Shown piece by piece: positions 45,596-57,823 of a stretch of DNA of 64,000 bases. The position numbers were made by a program, and so were the translations under genes. The stretch is from Apricaphanius iberus (Eukaryota > Chordata > Actinopteri > Cyprinodontiformes > Aphaniidae). Positions within the stretch are counted from its first letter, which is position 1. The number at the start of each line of letters is the position of its first letter. The stretch covers positions 186,001-250,000 of the forward strand of contig JAPXFQ010002153.1 in assembly GCA_028564705.1 (NCBI GenBank). The letters are read 5' to 3'. A model generated the notes under the pieces. It was not told the DNA's origin. It saw only the letters and a program-made list of their open reading frames with translations, and did no database searches.

Positions 45596-46642
45596 CCATC
45601 CATCCATCATCTTCCGCTTATCCGGGGTCGGGTCGCGGGGGCAGTAGCCTAAGCAGAGAGACCCAGACTTCCCTCTCCCCGGCTACTTGGGCCAGCTCCT
45701 CGGGTGGAATCCCGAGGCGTTCCCAGGCCAGCTGGGAGACATAATCCCTCCAGCGAGTCCTGGGTCTTCCCCTGGGTCTCTTCCCGGTGGGACGTGCCCA
45801 GAACACCTCACTAGGGGGGCATCCAGGAGGCATCCTGACCAGATGCCCGAGCCACCTCAACTGGCTCCTCTCGATGTGGAGGAGCAGCGGCTCTACTCTG
45901 AGACCCCTCCGGATGACCGAGCTTCTCACCCTATCTCTAAGGGAGAGCCCAGCCACCCTACGGAGGAAACTCATTTCAGCCGCCTGTATCCGCGATCACG
46001 TTCTTTCGGTCACTACCCAGCGTTCGTGACCATAGATGAGGGTAGGAACGTAGATTGACCGGTAAATTGAGAGCTTTGCCTTTCAGCTCATCTCTCTCTT
46101 CACCATGACAGACCGGTACAGCGGCCGCATAACTGCAGACGCCTTACCAATCCGTTCATCGATCTCCCGCTCCATTTTTCCCTCATTCGTGAACAAGACC
46201 CCCAGATACCTAAACTCCCCCACTTGTGGAAGGACCCAATCCTGAGGTCACCAAAACGGATCGCCTGAACACCTTGGCTGCGCCTAGAAATCCTGTCCAT
46301 AAACGTTATGAACAGGACCGGTGACAAAGGGCAAGCTTGGCGGAGTCCAGCTCTCACTGGAAATGAGTCCGACTTACTGCCGGCAATGCGAACCAGACTC
46401 TGACGCCGTTCATATAGGGACGTAACAGCCCGTATCAAAGGGCCTGGTACCCCATACTCCCAGAGTACCCCCCACAGGACACCCCGAGGGACACGGTCGA
46501 ACGCCTTCTCCAAGTCCACAAAGCACATGTAGACCGGTTGGGCGAACTCCCACGCACCCTCCATGACCCTGTCGAGGGTGTAGAGCTGGTCCAGTGTTCC
46601 ACGGCCTGGACGAAAACCGCATTGTTCCTCCTGAATCCGAGG
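45596..46642 (-). mobile_element. Rex3/RTE-type LINE fragment with internal deletion
   Basis: Two - strand frames belong to one RTE-clade reverse transcriptase. 46564-46100 encodes the palm start (CFVDLEKAFDRVPRGVLWGV, LRQACPLSPVLFITFMDRIS). 45974-45618 encodes the end (MSFLRRVAGLSLRDRVRSSV, LRWLGHLVRM, GKRPRGRPRTRWRDY). Sequence between IRFGDLRIGS and the F(R)YLGVLFT equivalent is missing, including the F/YADD catalytic box, and the frame is lost after it. The 3' end carries a short (ATGG)n tail. 5'-truncated at about 46642. Non-functional. Confidence 0.85.
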
Positions 46643-47385
46643 TTGCTCTCAGAAAATTGCTCTCAGACTGTCGGTTTACCGGTAGTTCCTAGGATTTCTG
46701 AAAGTACAATGGGAGGCAGATCTTTTAGTTATCAGGCTCCTTCCTCCTGGAACCAGCTCCCAGTTTTAGTCAGTGAGGCAGACACTCTGTCTATTTTTAA
46801 GAACAGGCTTAAAACCAGGCCTTTTTGATAAAGCTTATAGTTAGAATGGCTTAGGTTATCTTGAACTATATCTGTAGCAATGCTGCTATAGACTTAGACT
46901 GTTGGAGGACAGACTGACTAATTTTCTTCATTCTTCTAATTTTCTTTTGTACTATTCGTCAGATTTATTTATTTACCGTTATGTTGATTGTTAACCTCTA
47001 AGTGTTTTTCTCTCCATAAAAGCTCCACCTGGTCTGGTATCTTGCTCAGCTACAACGCCCTGTTGGATGAGAAGCATCTATTCGGATAATGCTCCCAGTG
47101 ACAGAACATCCTCCATGTGCTGTTGTCAACATTTTACTTTCTTTAGTGTAGAAAGTACTCTAACATCTTTTCTTGTTGTTCTTATGCTATCTCTTCCCTG
47201 TCTTCTCAAACCCCCAAACGCTCGTGGGAGATGACAGCTTGTACTGAGCCAGGTTCTGCCGGAGGTTTATTTCTTTTAAGGGGGGGGGGGGGTTCTTCCC
47301 CACTGTCGCTATATGCTTGCTACAGGGATTGCTGAGGAACTATTGTGGTTGAAGTCTGCATGTTGAAGGCACAACCTCATGTCAA
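46643..47385 (+). mobile_element. L2-like LINE 3' end (RT C-terminus plus 3' UTR)
   Basis: The + strand from about 46645 encodes VVPRISESTMGGRSFSYQAP and then WNQLPVLVSEADTLSIFKNR, the usual C-terminal end of fish L2-like reverse transcriptases, with a stop at 46826-46828. Then follows a long 3' UTR containing GAGCCAGGTTCTGCCGGAGG and TTGCTACAGGGATTGCTGAG, shared with 9403-9690. A 12-bp G run is at 47281. It abuts the Rex3 fragment, so a short frame crosses both by chance. Confidence 0.75.
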
Positions 47386-50300
47386 TGACTCAATGACTAC
47401 CAAGAGAGGTCCGGTCAATAGATTCCCCCACCTGAGCTGTGGATCTCTGTAGCTCTTCCACAGTCACTATAAGCTTATTTGGCTCTGATAAATGCTCTCC
47501 CAGTTTAGTTTATCTAGATGGTCATGTCAAGGGAAGTTCGCGGTTGTGCCTTAATCTTTCCATTTTCAGATGCTGAACTGAAGAGTGTTCAATGTGACAT
47601 TTAAAGCATGCAATTTTGTTTTATAACCTAACGCAGCTTTTGATTTAACATATTACATCTTCCAAACTGTAATTTTGAACATTCAATCCATGACTGTTGT
47701 TACTGATGTCAACCCTGAGCAACGGGTAACGTTGGCTAGTTTAGCCTGCAGTTAAAGGTTAGTTTTCTTGGCCTTGTCTAAAGATGAAAATCTATGGATG
47801 TACAGATTCTGAAGTTGTTTGTGACTGTACGTTTCTCAAAGATTACTAAGGGTAATACTTTTCCTTAACCTGCTGACTTTTACTGCTAAAATAGAGAAAA
47901 CATATCAATGAACTCATGCTGATAACTCTATCCAAGCTAGACCAGGAGCATAAATATAAACTAAATGAGCCTGAAATTGAAGCTGTCAAACTCATTCATC
48001 TTCCCACTACTTTTCCACATTGTTTACAACTGTGGAAGAGTTCAAGCTTGTTCTTGGGCTGGGCATGCTCTTTTTGTCAAGGTGAAAGCAGTTTATTAGT
48101 TTACGATTGCATGTTTTACCTACAGTAGGTTGATATTTACAGTACCTTCAGGGTAACCTTTGTTACCTGGTTTCAGCTTTGCAGCTGCTGGCTGTTTACC
48201 AGCCTGACAGATAGATGCCCTGTGATTGATGCTTGAAGACTTCCCCAGCCCGAGCAAATAATCAGTTTTTGTCTTACAGAGCAGCGGGATTCTCTCTGTA
48301 AAGGGATGCAAGAAGACGTGAGGTTTGATGGAAGTGTGAGAAGGAGAACTTATCCCTCTCATCTTCCACTTTCTACATGTTTGCTGTTATGAGGGCGGTC
48401 AGTGTGGTGACCTCTCCTAGCAGTAGGAGGGGTCTGCTGGTGACCCCTGTATTCCCCTGCATCCCCTTCCAGCGGCGACTCAATGCAGACCATTCATGAG
48501 TGTGTGTTTATGCTTGTGATGCTCCACAGGGACGAATTGCTATCCGCTGCCATTTTATGGAGACTAGGGGGCCAAAGGAGGGAGAACTATCCTCAAACTC
48601 TCACTCAATCACATTTCAATTGACTTTTTCTTTTTCGTTAGCTTGTCTTGTGCTTCCCTCAAAAAATGACTCCACCATGACACCTTTTGGGTGCGTAAAT
48701 GTGAAAGAACCGATGTGCTCCAGAGAGCACCGAACTTTCACTCTCTCCCACCACCCTGTACGAAAACATACTGGCCCCCCCCCCCCCCCCCCCCCCGAGA
48801 GTGAGAGGCACAAAATGAAGGAAATGTTGAGGCGTGTCTCACAGCGCTCATCCGAGTCAACCTTCCAAGTTATTAAGGTCCCTTCGTGCTCCAGCATCTG
48901 GATACCTCCGCCAAACCCAGCCCTGCAAACTCCCCCCAACTCGCCCAGCAGGCCTGGCTGAGGAGGAGGTGTGCATACGCTTTGTTTTTACAGCTGAGGT
49001 CGCTGAAGTTGGACGTGCAGGATCAGGCAAAGAGCAGAGGATAGGCGATGAAATCTTCAGATAGCTTTGTGCCAAAAGAGAACCATCAGTCAACAAGTAG
49101 TTTTGCTTAATCCGTTGCATGAGCCGCTCTTTGATTGACTATTGATGACTGCTGAAACAGTAACCGTACAATAGGTGGGTTGCTCTCTGGTTAATATTGT
49201 ATTAACATTTATCTTCATCATTTCTCATCATGTGCTAGAAAGATTTTGCATTCTCTGTTTGGTGTTACCTTTTTATGTATGGTGGTTTTGAAGAGAAATC
49301 TCACAATAACGCACATGGAAAATGTATATAGAACTATTCTAGTCATAGCTCAATCAAAGCTCTTTATACGAGAACCACACTCACCTAATTGCACTCAAAC
49401 ATAAACCAATTAGTTGGTTCACAGGGGCACATCAATAAGTGACAGTAGGAGCTGAAATTGAACCTATAACTTTTAACTTGAACTTCCACTTCATCCACTG
49501 ATTCACACTAACCCCAAACAAGTTTAACCAGGGGTGTCCAACAATTCCTGACACTAGGTTCCGCACTGTTAATACTGTGGCCTAATCTCATGCTTAAAAA
49601 TGTCAGATATTTTCAGATTTTATTTGTTTATTTATTTAGAAATGGGAAATCACAATCTGAAATTCTTTTTTTAACAACTTCCATAAAATATATATATACC
49701 TGAAACATTTCTGTTTTTATACTTCCTTTACTACTAAGAGCTGTTTTAATAACTTTTTAGAACTGATCCATTACTTTCTGTTGGATGGCTGGTAAACTGT
49801 CTGGACTCTAGAGCATATCCCGTCACAAGATCCATTATATGCCTATTTCTTGATTGCAATAGATGTCAGATGACCCTGGGCATAATATTACATGTGTGGA
49901 GTTCAACAAATACTACCAGGACTTTAACTAGACCCTCGTGCTTTCATTAGAGGCCACTACGTTTGTGCTTTTCAACAACAAAGATTCCAGGTGGGTTTGG
50001 CATGAAACCAGGTCAGACGATGAGGAAAAGCATGCCTGTGACATCCAAAGCAAAGAGTCCACTTAAAGGTGAACACATAGAGCATTAGTGTAAAAACAAT
50101 AAAACACAAGTGAAAATACAGTTGACTCAGAGCATTTCAAAATCTCAAAGTAGGTGGATCACTGAAAAGTAATAGAAGTGATCATATTACACACAATGGA
50201 TGGACATATTTACATACGAATTCCATATTTCTGGACATAGAAAACAATGCTGAAAGGCTTTTGCCCATTAATCTGTTGCACAGGTTCAACATGTTGAGAA

Positions 50301-50540
50301 AACTTTAGCTCTTCCTATTGGACAGGCTCTGATCCACACCATCACTTCCCTTTAAAAGCATTAAACAGTAGTGCTTTTATAAAGCAAAATCTGTGAATAT
50401 TTTCAGTTTTTTTAATTATCCTACTCAGTTGTATGTACATTCAAATTTGTTAGTAAGTTTAGTTAGTTTTGTATTTCCCCCCTTAATGTATATATACTCT
50501 TAATTCTTAATTCTGTTTTTTTTATACTTTTTTTATTGTT
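47386..50540. other. intergenic, no gene recognised
   Basis: Mixed composition. 48500-49070 is more GC-rich with a 22-bp C run at 48775-48796. The 153-codon frame at 48500-48961 depends on reading through that C run as proline codons and shows no family signature. Confidence 0.5.
48775..48796. repeat. poly(C) tract, 22 bp
   Basis: Uninterrupted C run; prone to sequencing error and length variation. Confidence 0.95.
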
Positions 50541-50549
50541 CTTGTGTAA

Positions 50550-50645
50550 GTCTAAATGCTTATATTGCATGTCACTTTGCTCCTATTCCAGTTGAAATTC
50601 CCCTTGGTGGGACAATAAAGGATTATTCTATTCTATTCCATTGAT
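50550..50645 (+). mobile_element. LINE tail with (ATTCT)n end
   Basis: GAAATTCCCCTTGGTGGGAC then AATAAAGGATTATTCTATTC, the 3' end signature of a CR1/L2-type LINE, with a short pentanucleotide tail. Confidence 0.6.
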
Positions 50646-51770
50646 AGTGCTTTTTGAAAATAGGGTGTCTCTCCATAGGAAACCTCACAATTAACCTTCT
50701 TTTAATGACGTATCACTCCCCAGACCTTTATTCTGAAAATAAAAACCAGTGAGGTGAGCTTCAGAGAAGAGAGAGAGAGCAGCCCAGGCTCCAGAAAATC
50801 TACAGCAGTGATGTATAAACTTTCAGTCTCTGGGCCAGAAAAGTCGAAAAATTACTAAATTAGTTGCAGGGGTTCACAATTCTTTTGTGTCCCCCTTTAT
50901 TTATTTATTTCATTTCATAAAAGACAGAATTTTAGTTGTCTATTTTTGACCTTTTCAGCGATAAACTACACATAATATTTTGAGTAAACAAGCGCATTTA
51001 TCCGATAACTGTAGAATTTTTTTTTATATCATTGTAGATGTAAAACATAAAAATGGTCTCACAGCTTGACTTAATAAGAAAAAAAAAGAAAAAAAACGCT
51101 TTAAATTTTCAGACTGAATATCTAGATGTGTTTCTAAGTGGGTGCAAATGAGCACATTTTCAGCAACAAAAACAGGAAATGGCTCAATCTTGCTTTATTT
51201 GGCCGAGTTTTTTTTTTTTAATGGCCATGCCTGTTTTCTTTTTAATGAAAGTCATTGGATGTTTGTGGTCCTATTTACAATCAAATTAAATTAAAAGAAG
51301 AAAAATACCACATTTGGTAAAAAGTGAAGATTTTTTTTGTTGCACCTCACATTTTGCATTTTAAGAAGATTTTCAGGTATATCTTTTTTGAAAAGGCACC
51401 CTGGGAAATGTCTGTGTTTCAGCTGCCTCAGTTGGCATAACAAATTCCTACCATTAGTGCACAAAACATTCTGAGGGCTACAGTTTGGACACCTCTGATC
51501 TAGAGAGATTGTAAAAAGATCTCTCTCTTTCTCTCTTTCTTTCTATCTCTCGTATAATACAATAAACGCAGAGGTAGCTTTTATTGCGTCACTGGGGAGT
51601 GTTTTAAAAACAATTATTTTTTACAATTGTATATGATAGTGTTCCTGCTAAGGATGAATTTAAATCACTTTTTTAGCATTATCTTTATCATTTTAGTACA
51701 AAAATTGAATGAACATCTAAATTTGTTTGTGTTAATTATGCATCCTGTCAATAATAGAGAATACACATTT

Positions 51771-52310
51771 TAAGGCAACTTTGTTTGTATAGCACACTTT
51801 CAACAACCAAGGCAATTCAAAGTATTTTTCATGATTTTGGGAGAACAACAATAAAAGCGTAAAATAAAACACTAGAGACAACAAACATATGACATTCAAG
51901 CTATTAATAATCATTTACTTGAAGGCAACTCAAATTGGTTTTTAGCTTTGATTAAAAGGAACTCTTTGTTTCAGCAACTTTGCAATCGTCTGGAAGTTTG
52001 TTCCAGATAAGGAGAGCATAAAAACTAAAGGCTGCGTCTCTGGGTTTGCTTCTGTTTAGCTTCTGCTACACTCTGTAGAATAGAGTGTAAAAACCTGAGA
52101 GGTCTGGGTTGTTGATATAGTGACAACCAATCTTCAGCATACTTTGGTGCTAAGCCATTTAATGATACATAAAAAGTATTTTGAAGCTTATTTTCTGAGC
52201 TACAGGGAGCCAGTGTAAGGACTTTACAACTGGGGTAATGTGTTCTACTTTCCTGGTTCTTGTGAGGACGCGAGAAGCAGCGTTCTGGATCAGCTGCCAC
52301 TCTCTAACTT
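51771..52310 (-). mobile_element. L2-like LINE fragment, frameshifted
   Basis: On the - strand, in shifting frames, one reads QLIQNAASRVLTRTRKVEHI, TPVVKSLHWLPVAQKISFKI, LNGLAPKYAEDWLSLYQQPR and ALLIWNKLPDDCKVAE, the classic C-terminal RT/post-RT region of fish L2-like LINEs. The 3' tail (TTTGAATTGCCTTGGTTGTT and GAAAGTGTGCTATACAAA) lies at 51771-51840. Stops and frameshifts make it dead. Repeat-like text continues to about 52610. Confidence 0.75.
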
Positions 52311-53279
52311 TTTAGATAGACTTGTGAGGACGCTGTTGCAGTTATCAATTGGACTAAAGATAAATGCGTGGATGAGTTTTCCAGAGGTCCTGTTGTGACA
52401 TTAGTTCTTTAATCCTAGAAATGTTCTACAGACGATAGAAGGCTGACCCTGTTTTTGCCTTTATGTTACCCTGGAGGTTCAGGTCTGAGTCCATTATTAC
52501 ACTTAGATTACAGGCCTAATCAGTAGTTTCTAGTTGTACTACCTGAAGCTGGGTGCTGACTCTTGATCCATTTAGGTCATCAGATAATTACTTATGTTTT
52601 GGTTCTATTCACTTTTAGAAAAGTATACTTTCATTATATATAGAATTAAAAAAAGTTGCAGGGTTGAATAAATATTAGAACAAAAAGAAAGGCAGGCCGC
52701 TGTTAGACTAAAATAGCATCTATGTGTGTCTGACATTGTTTCTGTTCATACGTATGTTTGTTCTGAACACAAAAACTAAGACAGTTTTTCACAGAAACAT
52801 ACATATATATTTTTGTTATAGTACACATTTTCCCCAGAAACTCCCTCAAAAGAACAACTTTTAATAAAGAAAATAACGTTGAGATAGATTAAAGAGTGAT
52901 GTCCACTTTTAGTTTCCCTTCCTCCAAAATGTGATAAAGGCCTCAAAATATTGCTCAAATAAATGTAGCTCAAGCTCAATTTACACTAATCTTGAGTGTG
53001 ATTTTTATTTACTAATATTATTTGCATCTGCTAGTGCTTACCATAAGTCTATGTCTTCTGCATAGAAAAAGACAGAATTCAAAATACAATAAATTGTATC
53101 AGGTACAGGAATTTAATAGATTTATACTTATTCATTATAACCTATTTTATGTTTTAATGAACAAACTCCTACTGTACTCTTGCAAAAAACAAGTATTCTG
53201 TAATATATATCAATGCAACAACAGAATGGTTAGGTTTTACATTTTCTAAGACTTAGTCTGTGTTCATATAAATCAAGGT

Positions 53280-53472
53280 TTAAAAGCTGCCTTTGAGTAA
53301 CTGATTAATAATGGCTTGAATCTCATGTGTTCTGTGCCTTTTATGCTGGGTTTTACACTTTTACTGTTGTTTTATTGCTGCTTTTATTTTATCCCCTAAT
53401 CACCCAAAGCACCTTTGAGTTGCATTGTTGTTGAAAGTGTGCTACACAAATAAACCTGTCTTGCCTTGCCTA
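53280..53472 (+). mobile_element. L2-like LINE tail, opposite orientation
   Basis: CCTTTGAGTTGCATTGTTGT, GAAAGTGTGCTACACAAATA and AACCTGTCTTGCCTTGCCTA: the same tail family as 51771-51840 but on the + strand, with a TTGCC repeat end. Confidence 0.6.
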
Positions 53473-54029
53473 GTCCTAATCGTTAAAAACTTCTCATGCA
53501 TGCACTGATTGGTGTATGTACAGTTTGGAAAGAGCCTTTCGGCCCACACACAGGAAACACAAACAAATAAATATATAGCCACTTCAGCTGCAACAACAGA
53601 ACAACAGTAAAAAGCTTTACAAGTGCCATTTCTCCAGTAGGACTGTTGCAGTGATCCAGCCTCAGCGGTTGGCCTGTCCATTACTCTGTAAGTGGTATTG
53701 ATGAATGGACATGATGTCATGTTTTTGTGTGTGTTTTTTTTGGGTCCGGTGTGCGTGCTAAAGACCGTTTAACAGGAAATAAAAGAGACACCAAGCAAAA
53801 ACAAAAAACAACCAGCTCTTTTTGCACAGCCTTAATTAAGTTGGCTCCTACCCACTGTACATAAAAAACTGGGTTTTAATTGCTTTGATTAAAGTTTCTT
53901 TGCTAAACCCCAGGGTACATTTTGTTTCTGGTCACCCAATGAGCGTCTCCAAACTGTCTCGCAGTCGAGGCAACAAAACTCTAAAGCGGTAACTTTTCGC
54001 ACATTATGCTGTTACAACCATAAACTCAA

Positions 54030-54200
54030 TCTATTTTATCTTTATGTAATACACCGACACAAGATAGTGCAGAATTAAGAGTGAAAGGACAACTGTACAT
54101 GGTTATGAAATGATTGTACCAAAAAAACTGAAAAGTGTGGCATGCAATTGAGTTTAGAACGACCTTGCAAGGCACTTACAGCTGCAAGTGTTTTAGAAAT
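54030..54200 (+). repeat. first part of a 'GCAAGGCACTGTA' family copy
   Basis: TTATGTAATACACCGACACA, GACAACTGTACATGGTTATG and ACAGCTGCAAGTGTTTTAG follow the family order. Continued at about 55130 after an insertion nest. Confidence 0.5.
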
Positions 54201-54249
54201 TTGCATGGTTGGCCAGCCATAAACAGGAAATGGAAGAATCCATGGGACA

Positions 54250-54830
54250 TGATCAACCCTATGGTAAATGGACTGAACTTATATAGTGCTTTTCTCACTC
54301 AGCATTCACACACCAATAGCCAACATGGCTCCGTAGGATGATGTAGAATTTTTGGGGTTAGGTGCCTTGCCTCTTGACATGTGACTGGAGGAAGCTGGAA
54401 TTGAACCTATGATTCTCCGATTGCAAGCCAACTACTCTACCAATGAGCCACAGTCACCTCTATATAACAGGAATCCCCAAACGCAGGTGTCGAGAGCCAG
54501 TATCCTGCAGGTTTTAGTTCTTTCTCTGGTTCAACACACCAGAATCAAATGATGGCTCATTAGCAGGCCTCTGCAGAACTTTTCCATACTGAGGAGGAAG
54601 TTGAACAATTTAAATCAGCTGTGTTGGAGCAGAGACACATCTAAAACTGGAAGAGCACCGGCCCTTGAGGGCTGGAGTTGGGGATCCTTGCTATATAAGC
54701 ACAAAGCTCTTCTTCTAACCAGCCAGTCAGACCCCGGCTAGCGAGAAATAGCGCTTTCTCAGTGAGATGACCATAAAGTGCTACATTCACCCATTCACAC
54801 ACACATTAACACGCTGATGGTTACAAGAAA
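54250..54830 (-). repeat. SINE-like repeat interrupted by a hAT-type MITE
   Basis: Begins with GGTAAATGGACTGAACTTAT and ATAGTGCTTTTCTCACTC, and includes a reverse tRNA-like A-box (CTCTACCAATGAGCCACAG at about 54436-54454) matching the 2845 repeat. It continues after the MITE with ATTCACCCATTCACACACAC. Family well spread in teleosts. Confidence 0.6.
54468..54690. mobile_element. hAT-type MITE, 223 bp, with 8-bp target duplication
   Basis: Ends CAGGAATCCCCAA and (reverse complement) CAAGGATCCCCAA; flanked by a perfect 8-bp duplication CTATATAA at 54460-54467 and 54691-54698. The 8-bp duplication and CA-GG-type ends point to hAT. Non-coding. A diverged relative is at about 62212-62390. Confidence 0.8.
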
Positions 54831-55129
54831 AGAATGCTGACATCTTATTCATCTATTGTTTAATTACCTTAGCCTTATCATGCAGGGAGTTATAAACATA
54901 AACTGAGACTGATGAACTATTTGGCTACTATTACTTTTCATGGATCCCATGATGGTGCCTCAAACTTAGTAATTTTGACGTAAAATAATAATCTTATTGT
55001 TCATTATTATTCATGGCCAAAAAAAAATATATTGTGTCACAACAGTTTCTTTCAGCTTTGCTCAGAGACCCGAATATTTGCCCATTTTCTTTGCTCCGTC
55101 TGACTGCATTAAAAGCTTAATGTGACCAC

Positions 55130-55400
55130 AATGTTCAAATTTGCCAGATTCTAAATTAGATTGTTGTTTGGGCTTTGACTGGGCCATTCTAAGACATCAA
55201 AATTCTTCTGTCTACGTGACTTGAAGTTTTTTTAGCAATCAACAAGGTTTCTTCTTGCATGACGGCTCTGTTTTTAGCTCCACCCACCCGGTCCTGAAGA
55301 AATTCAACACAGCATGATTCTCCCACCACCATGTTTACGATGGATATGGTGTATTTAGGGTGATTTGCAGATTTTTTCTCCATAAATGCCATTTTGCTTT
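55130..55400 (+). repeat. second part of the 'GCAAGGCACTGTA' family copy
   Basis: GGCTTTGACTGGGCCATTCT, AGCTCCACCCACCCGGTCCT, CACCACCATGTTTACGATGG and TATTTAGGGTGATTTGCAGA continue the family. The open - strand frame here is chance. Confidence 0.5.
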
Positions 55401-56882
55401 TGCTTTGAATGTGTTTTTTAGTTTGTTTATTTGTTCTGTTTTTATCATGTGCTGATTATAACATGAAAAGTGCTCTACGGACAAAAATTGATTGATTGAT
55501 TGATTTTCCATGTCAGCAATAGGACTCATTAAAACACCTTCTTTAACATGTTTGCTAGATATCTTCTGGCAAAAACAAATGAGCTTACATTTTTGTTGTT
55601 GTCAAGATTTGCTTTTTTCTTTCTACTCTTTCTTAAAGGCCATGTGTGTGGAGTACACGGGTAATAGTTGTCCAGTCAGCAGGAGGATCTTTGTTGACAT
55701 TTCTCTGTCTTTGTGTGCATACTCAAATGGTTGGGTGGCAAGAAAACAAACAAAATAAAGGGCTATGAAAACACAACAAACACTTCCAAGAGAGTTAGCG
55801 GGTGAAATCCCCAATATATAAGCACTTTAACATCTGAATTCAGGAAGCAGTTTAGAGAGAAACACATGCTGCATTTTAGTTAACCTTTCTGAGTCGGAAA
55901 GTGGGAAATCTCGCAGTTGTCTCACTTCATTTCGCCGAGACACATCCCCATTAGGTCAAAAATGATGAGCTCCAACTCGGATCTCTGGTAGTAGAGCGGG
56001 CAGCTCAGAAACAAAGATGGCTGCGCCCGTAGTTGAAATGTATTTTCTTTTAATTTGTACTATGTTGGTAATTTCAATGTCGTTTTTAAATTCTCTTACA
56101 CACTTGACTACATTTCCGCTTTAATCCGGTCACCAATTTTTACATTGCACGGCCTTGCTGTGCATGCAATATAATGTACGTACAACTTTGTTTTTCATGC
56201 TGGTCTGCTGAAGATGCTCTGTCGCTAACAACAATAGCAATGACTAGCCTGCCCCTTTACAGCTGCTGCCCTCAAAGCGTCCATGTTCTTTCCGACTCGG
56301 AGTTTAGTGAGACAAACTGAAACCCGCTGGTGTCATATAGTCGGGGTAATTAGCCATGGTGTTTATCAGTACTTCCTCCATGTCATGCTGATGCTGTGAA
56401 CCTGATTGGTTGATGTGGCATGAATTGATGCTGAAGTTCAGGTTTTTCAACTTCAGCAGCAGACAAAAAAGCTGGTCACGCGCAAATTCATAAAACGAGC
56501 CACACTAAATGAGGTGCGTATTTTCGGACATGCCTCAAACGCCTCTTTCGCACTAATCGGTTGCACGAATCAGACACAAAAGAATTTTCGAGATGCAAAT
56601 CTGCTTCTGACGTAACGCGGGACCCACCTGACTCACTTCAGTGCTCTTCTCTATTGACTTTACACGTAAACCTGACTCTCAGGACGCTTCATATGCATTG
56701 GGTATGAAGGCACCAATAGTAGAAAACAAAATTTAAGTTTGAGAAGTCTGGATACCTGAGATTATGGTGTTTCAAGGAGAGTGATTCCCTTCACCTATGG
56801 GTGATTGTGAAAGAGAGCAGTGAAATCCTCATTGCAACCAAAAAGCTAGGTAAGTCCTCATTGATCAGTGTACTTAGGTTAG
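55401..56882. other. intergenic, no gene recognised
   Basis: Contains a short (ATTG)n at 55487-55503. A GC-balanced stretch at 55880-56700 contains repeat-like pieces (for example CGCGCAAATTCATAAAACGA) but no exon I can support. Confidence 0.45.
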
Positions 56883-56890
56883 TTACTCAT

Positions 56891-57114
56891 TAGGGTTGTA
56901 ACGGTACGCTATAATCACATTTGGTTTGTTTCGGTGTCTTTAAGCACTTGGCTTGGTTAATTTTCGGTACAAAAAAATAAATACTTACAAAATCTTTATT
57001 TTGAAAAGCTGCCGATACACAATGGAATTCTTGAATAAAATCAAGGAAAGCGACCGATTTGGGTGATATCTTAAATAAATTGCACTCTTTATAATGAAAT
57101 ACACATTTTGTACC

Positions 57115-57182
<68 letters not shown>

Positions 57183-57823
57183 TAACTATTAGTTACGACC
57201 TGAAAACTTTCAACACAGCAGCAACAGCTTCAGCTTAAATAACAACAAGCTAACTAGTCAAAAAGATTAACCTTTCACCCGATCCGCACTACTTGACAGG
57301 TGTTGTTTCAATGCCAACGTTAGTGGTAATGCACAAGGCTGCCTTTGTTTTGAGTAGGATTGATATTAACATTTGCCTGGTGCCGTTTGAAGTGTGTTAA
57401 CATGATCGATGTGTTGCCTGTTGCATACCTGATCTCCGTGGAATAATGTCAGCATACAACTTTGGATTTATCCACTTTTGTATCCCAGTTGTGAATTTTA
57501 AGAGGGCACACAAAGTGTTGCCAAACAGGAGACCGTAGTGAGGTGGGAGGGTCTTCAAGCTCTGGCTTCTCTTTTGCTGTTTCCATGATGCTGCTCGTGT
57601 ATTTCCTTCATTGCTTATGCAGCTCCACTGTGCGTCACTCAATACAGCATCCGTGCAGAAACTCGCCAAGGAACTTTGTTCCACTGTTTAATTTCACGTT
57701 AATAATACATTTACATTATTCAATGGAAAATTGAAAAATACACCGAAACGTTACACTAGTGGACAGAAACGAACAGACCGAACCGAACGGTTCAACACAT
57801 CCCTGTGAACCGTCACACCCCTA
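56891..57823. mobile_element. hAT-like non-autonomous element, 933 bp
   Basis: Terminal inverted repeats TAGGGTTGTAACGGT and (complement of the right end) TAGGGGTGTGACGGT match at 13 of 15 positions. The flanks TTACTCAT (56883-56890) and TTATTCAC (57824-57831) agree at 6 of 8 positions, fitting an aged 8-bp duplication. The interior has an (AAT)n microsatellite and repeated CGGTT/CCGAACCG modules near the ends. The 95-codon - strand frame inside is not a recognisable transposase. Confidence 0.65.
57118..57181. repeat. (AAT)n microsatellite
   Basis: About 21 copies of TAA/AAT inside the 933-bp hAT-like element. Confidence 0.96.

Noticed and set aside
46538..46828. 96-codon + strand frame
   Set aside because: Its start lies in antisense Rex3/RTE sequence and only the end is genuine L2-like coding, so the frame is a chance fusion and was described within the LINE entries.
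48500..48961. 153-codon + strand frame
   Set aside because: Depends on a 22-bp C run read as prolines; no domain.
57118..57181. CRISPR-like or other structured tandem array
   Set aside because: Simple (AAT)n microsatellite without spacers.
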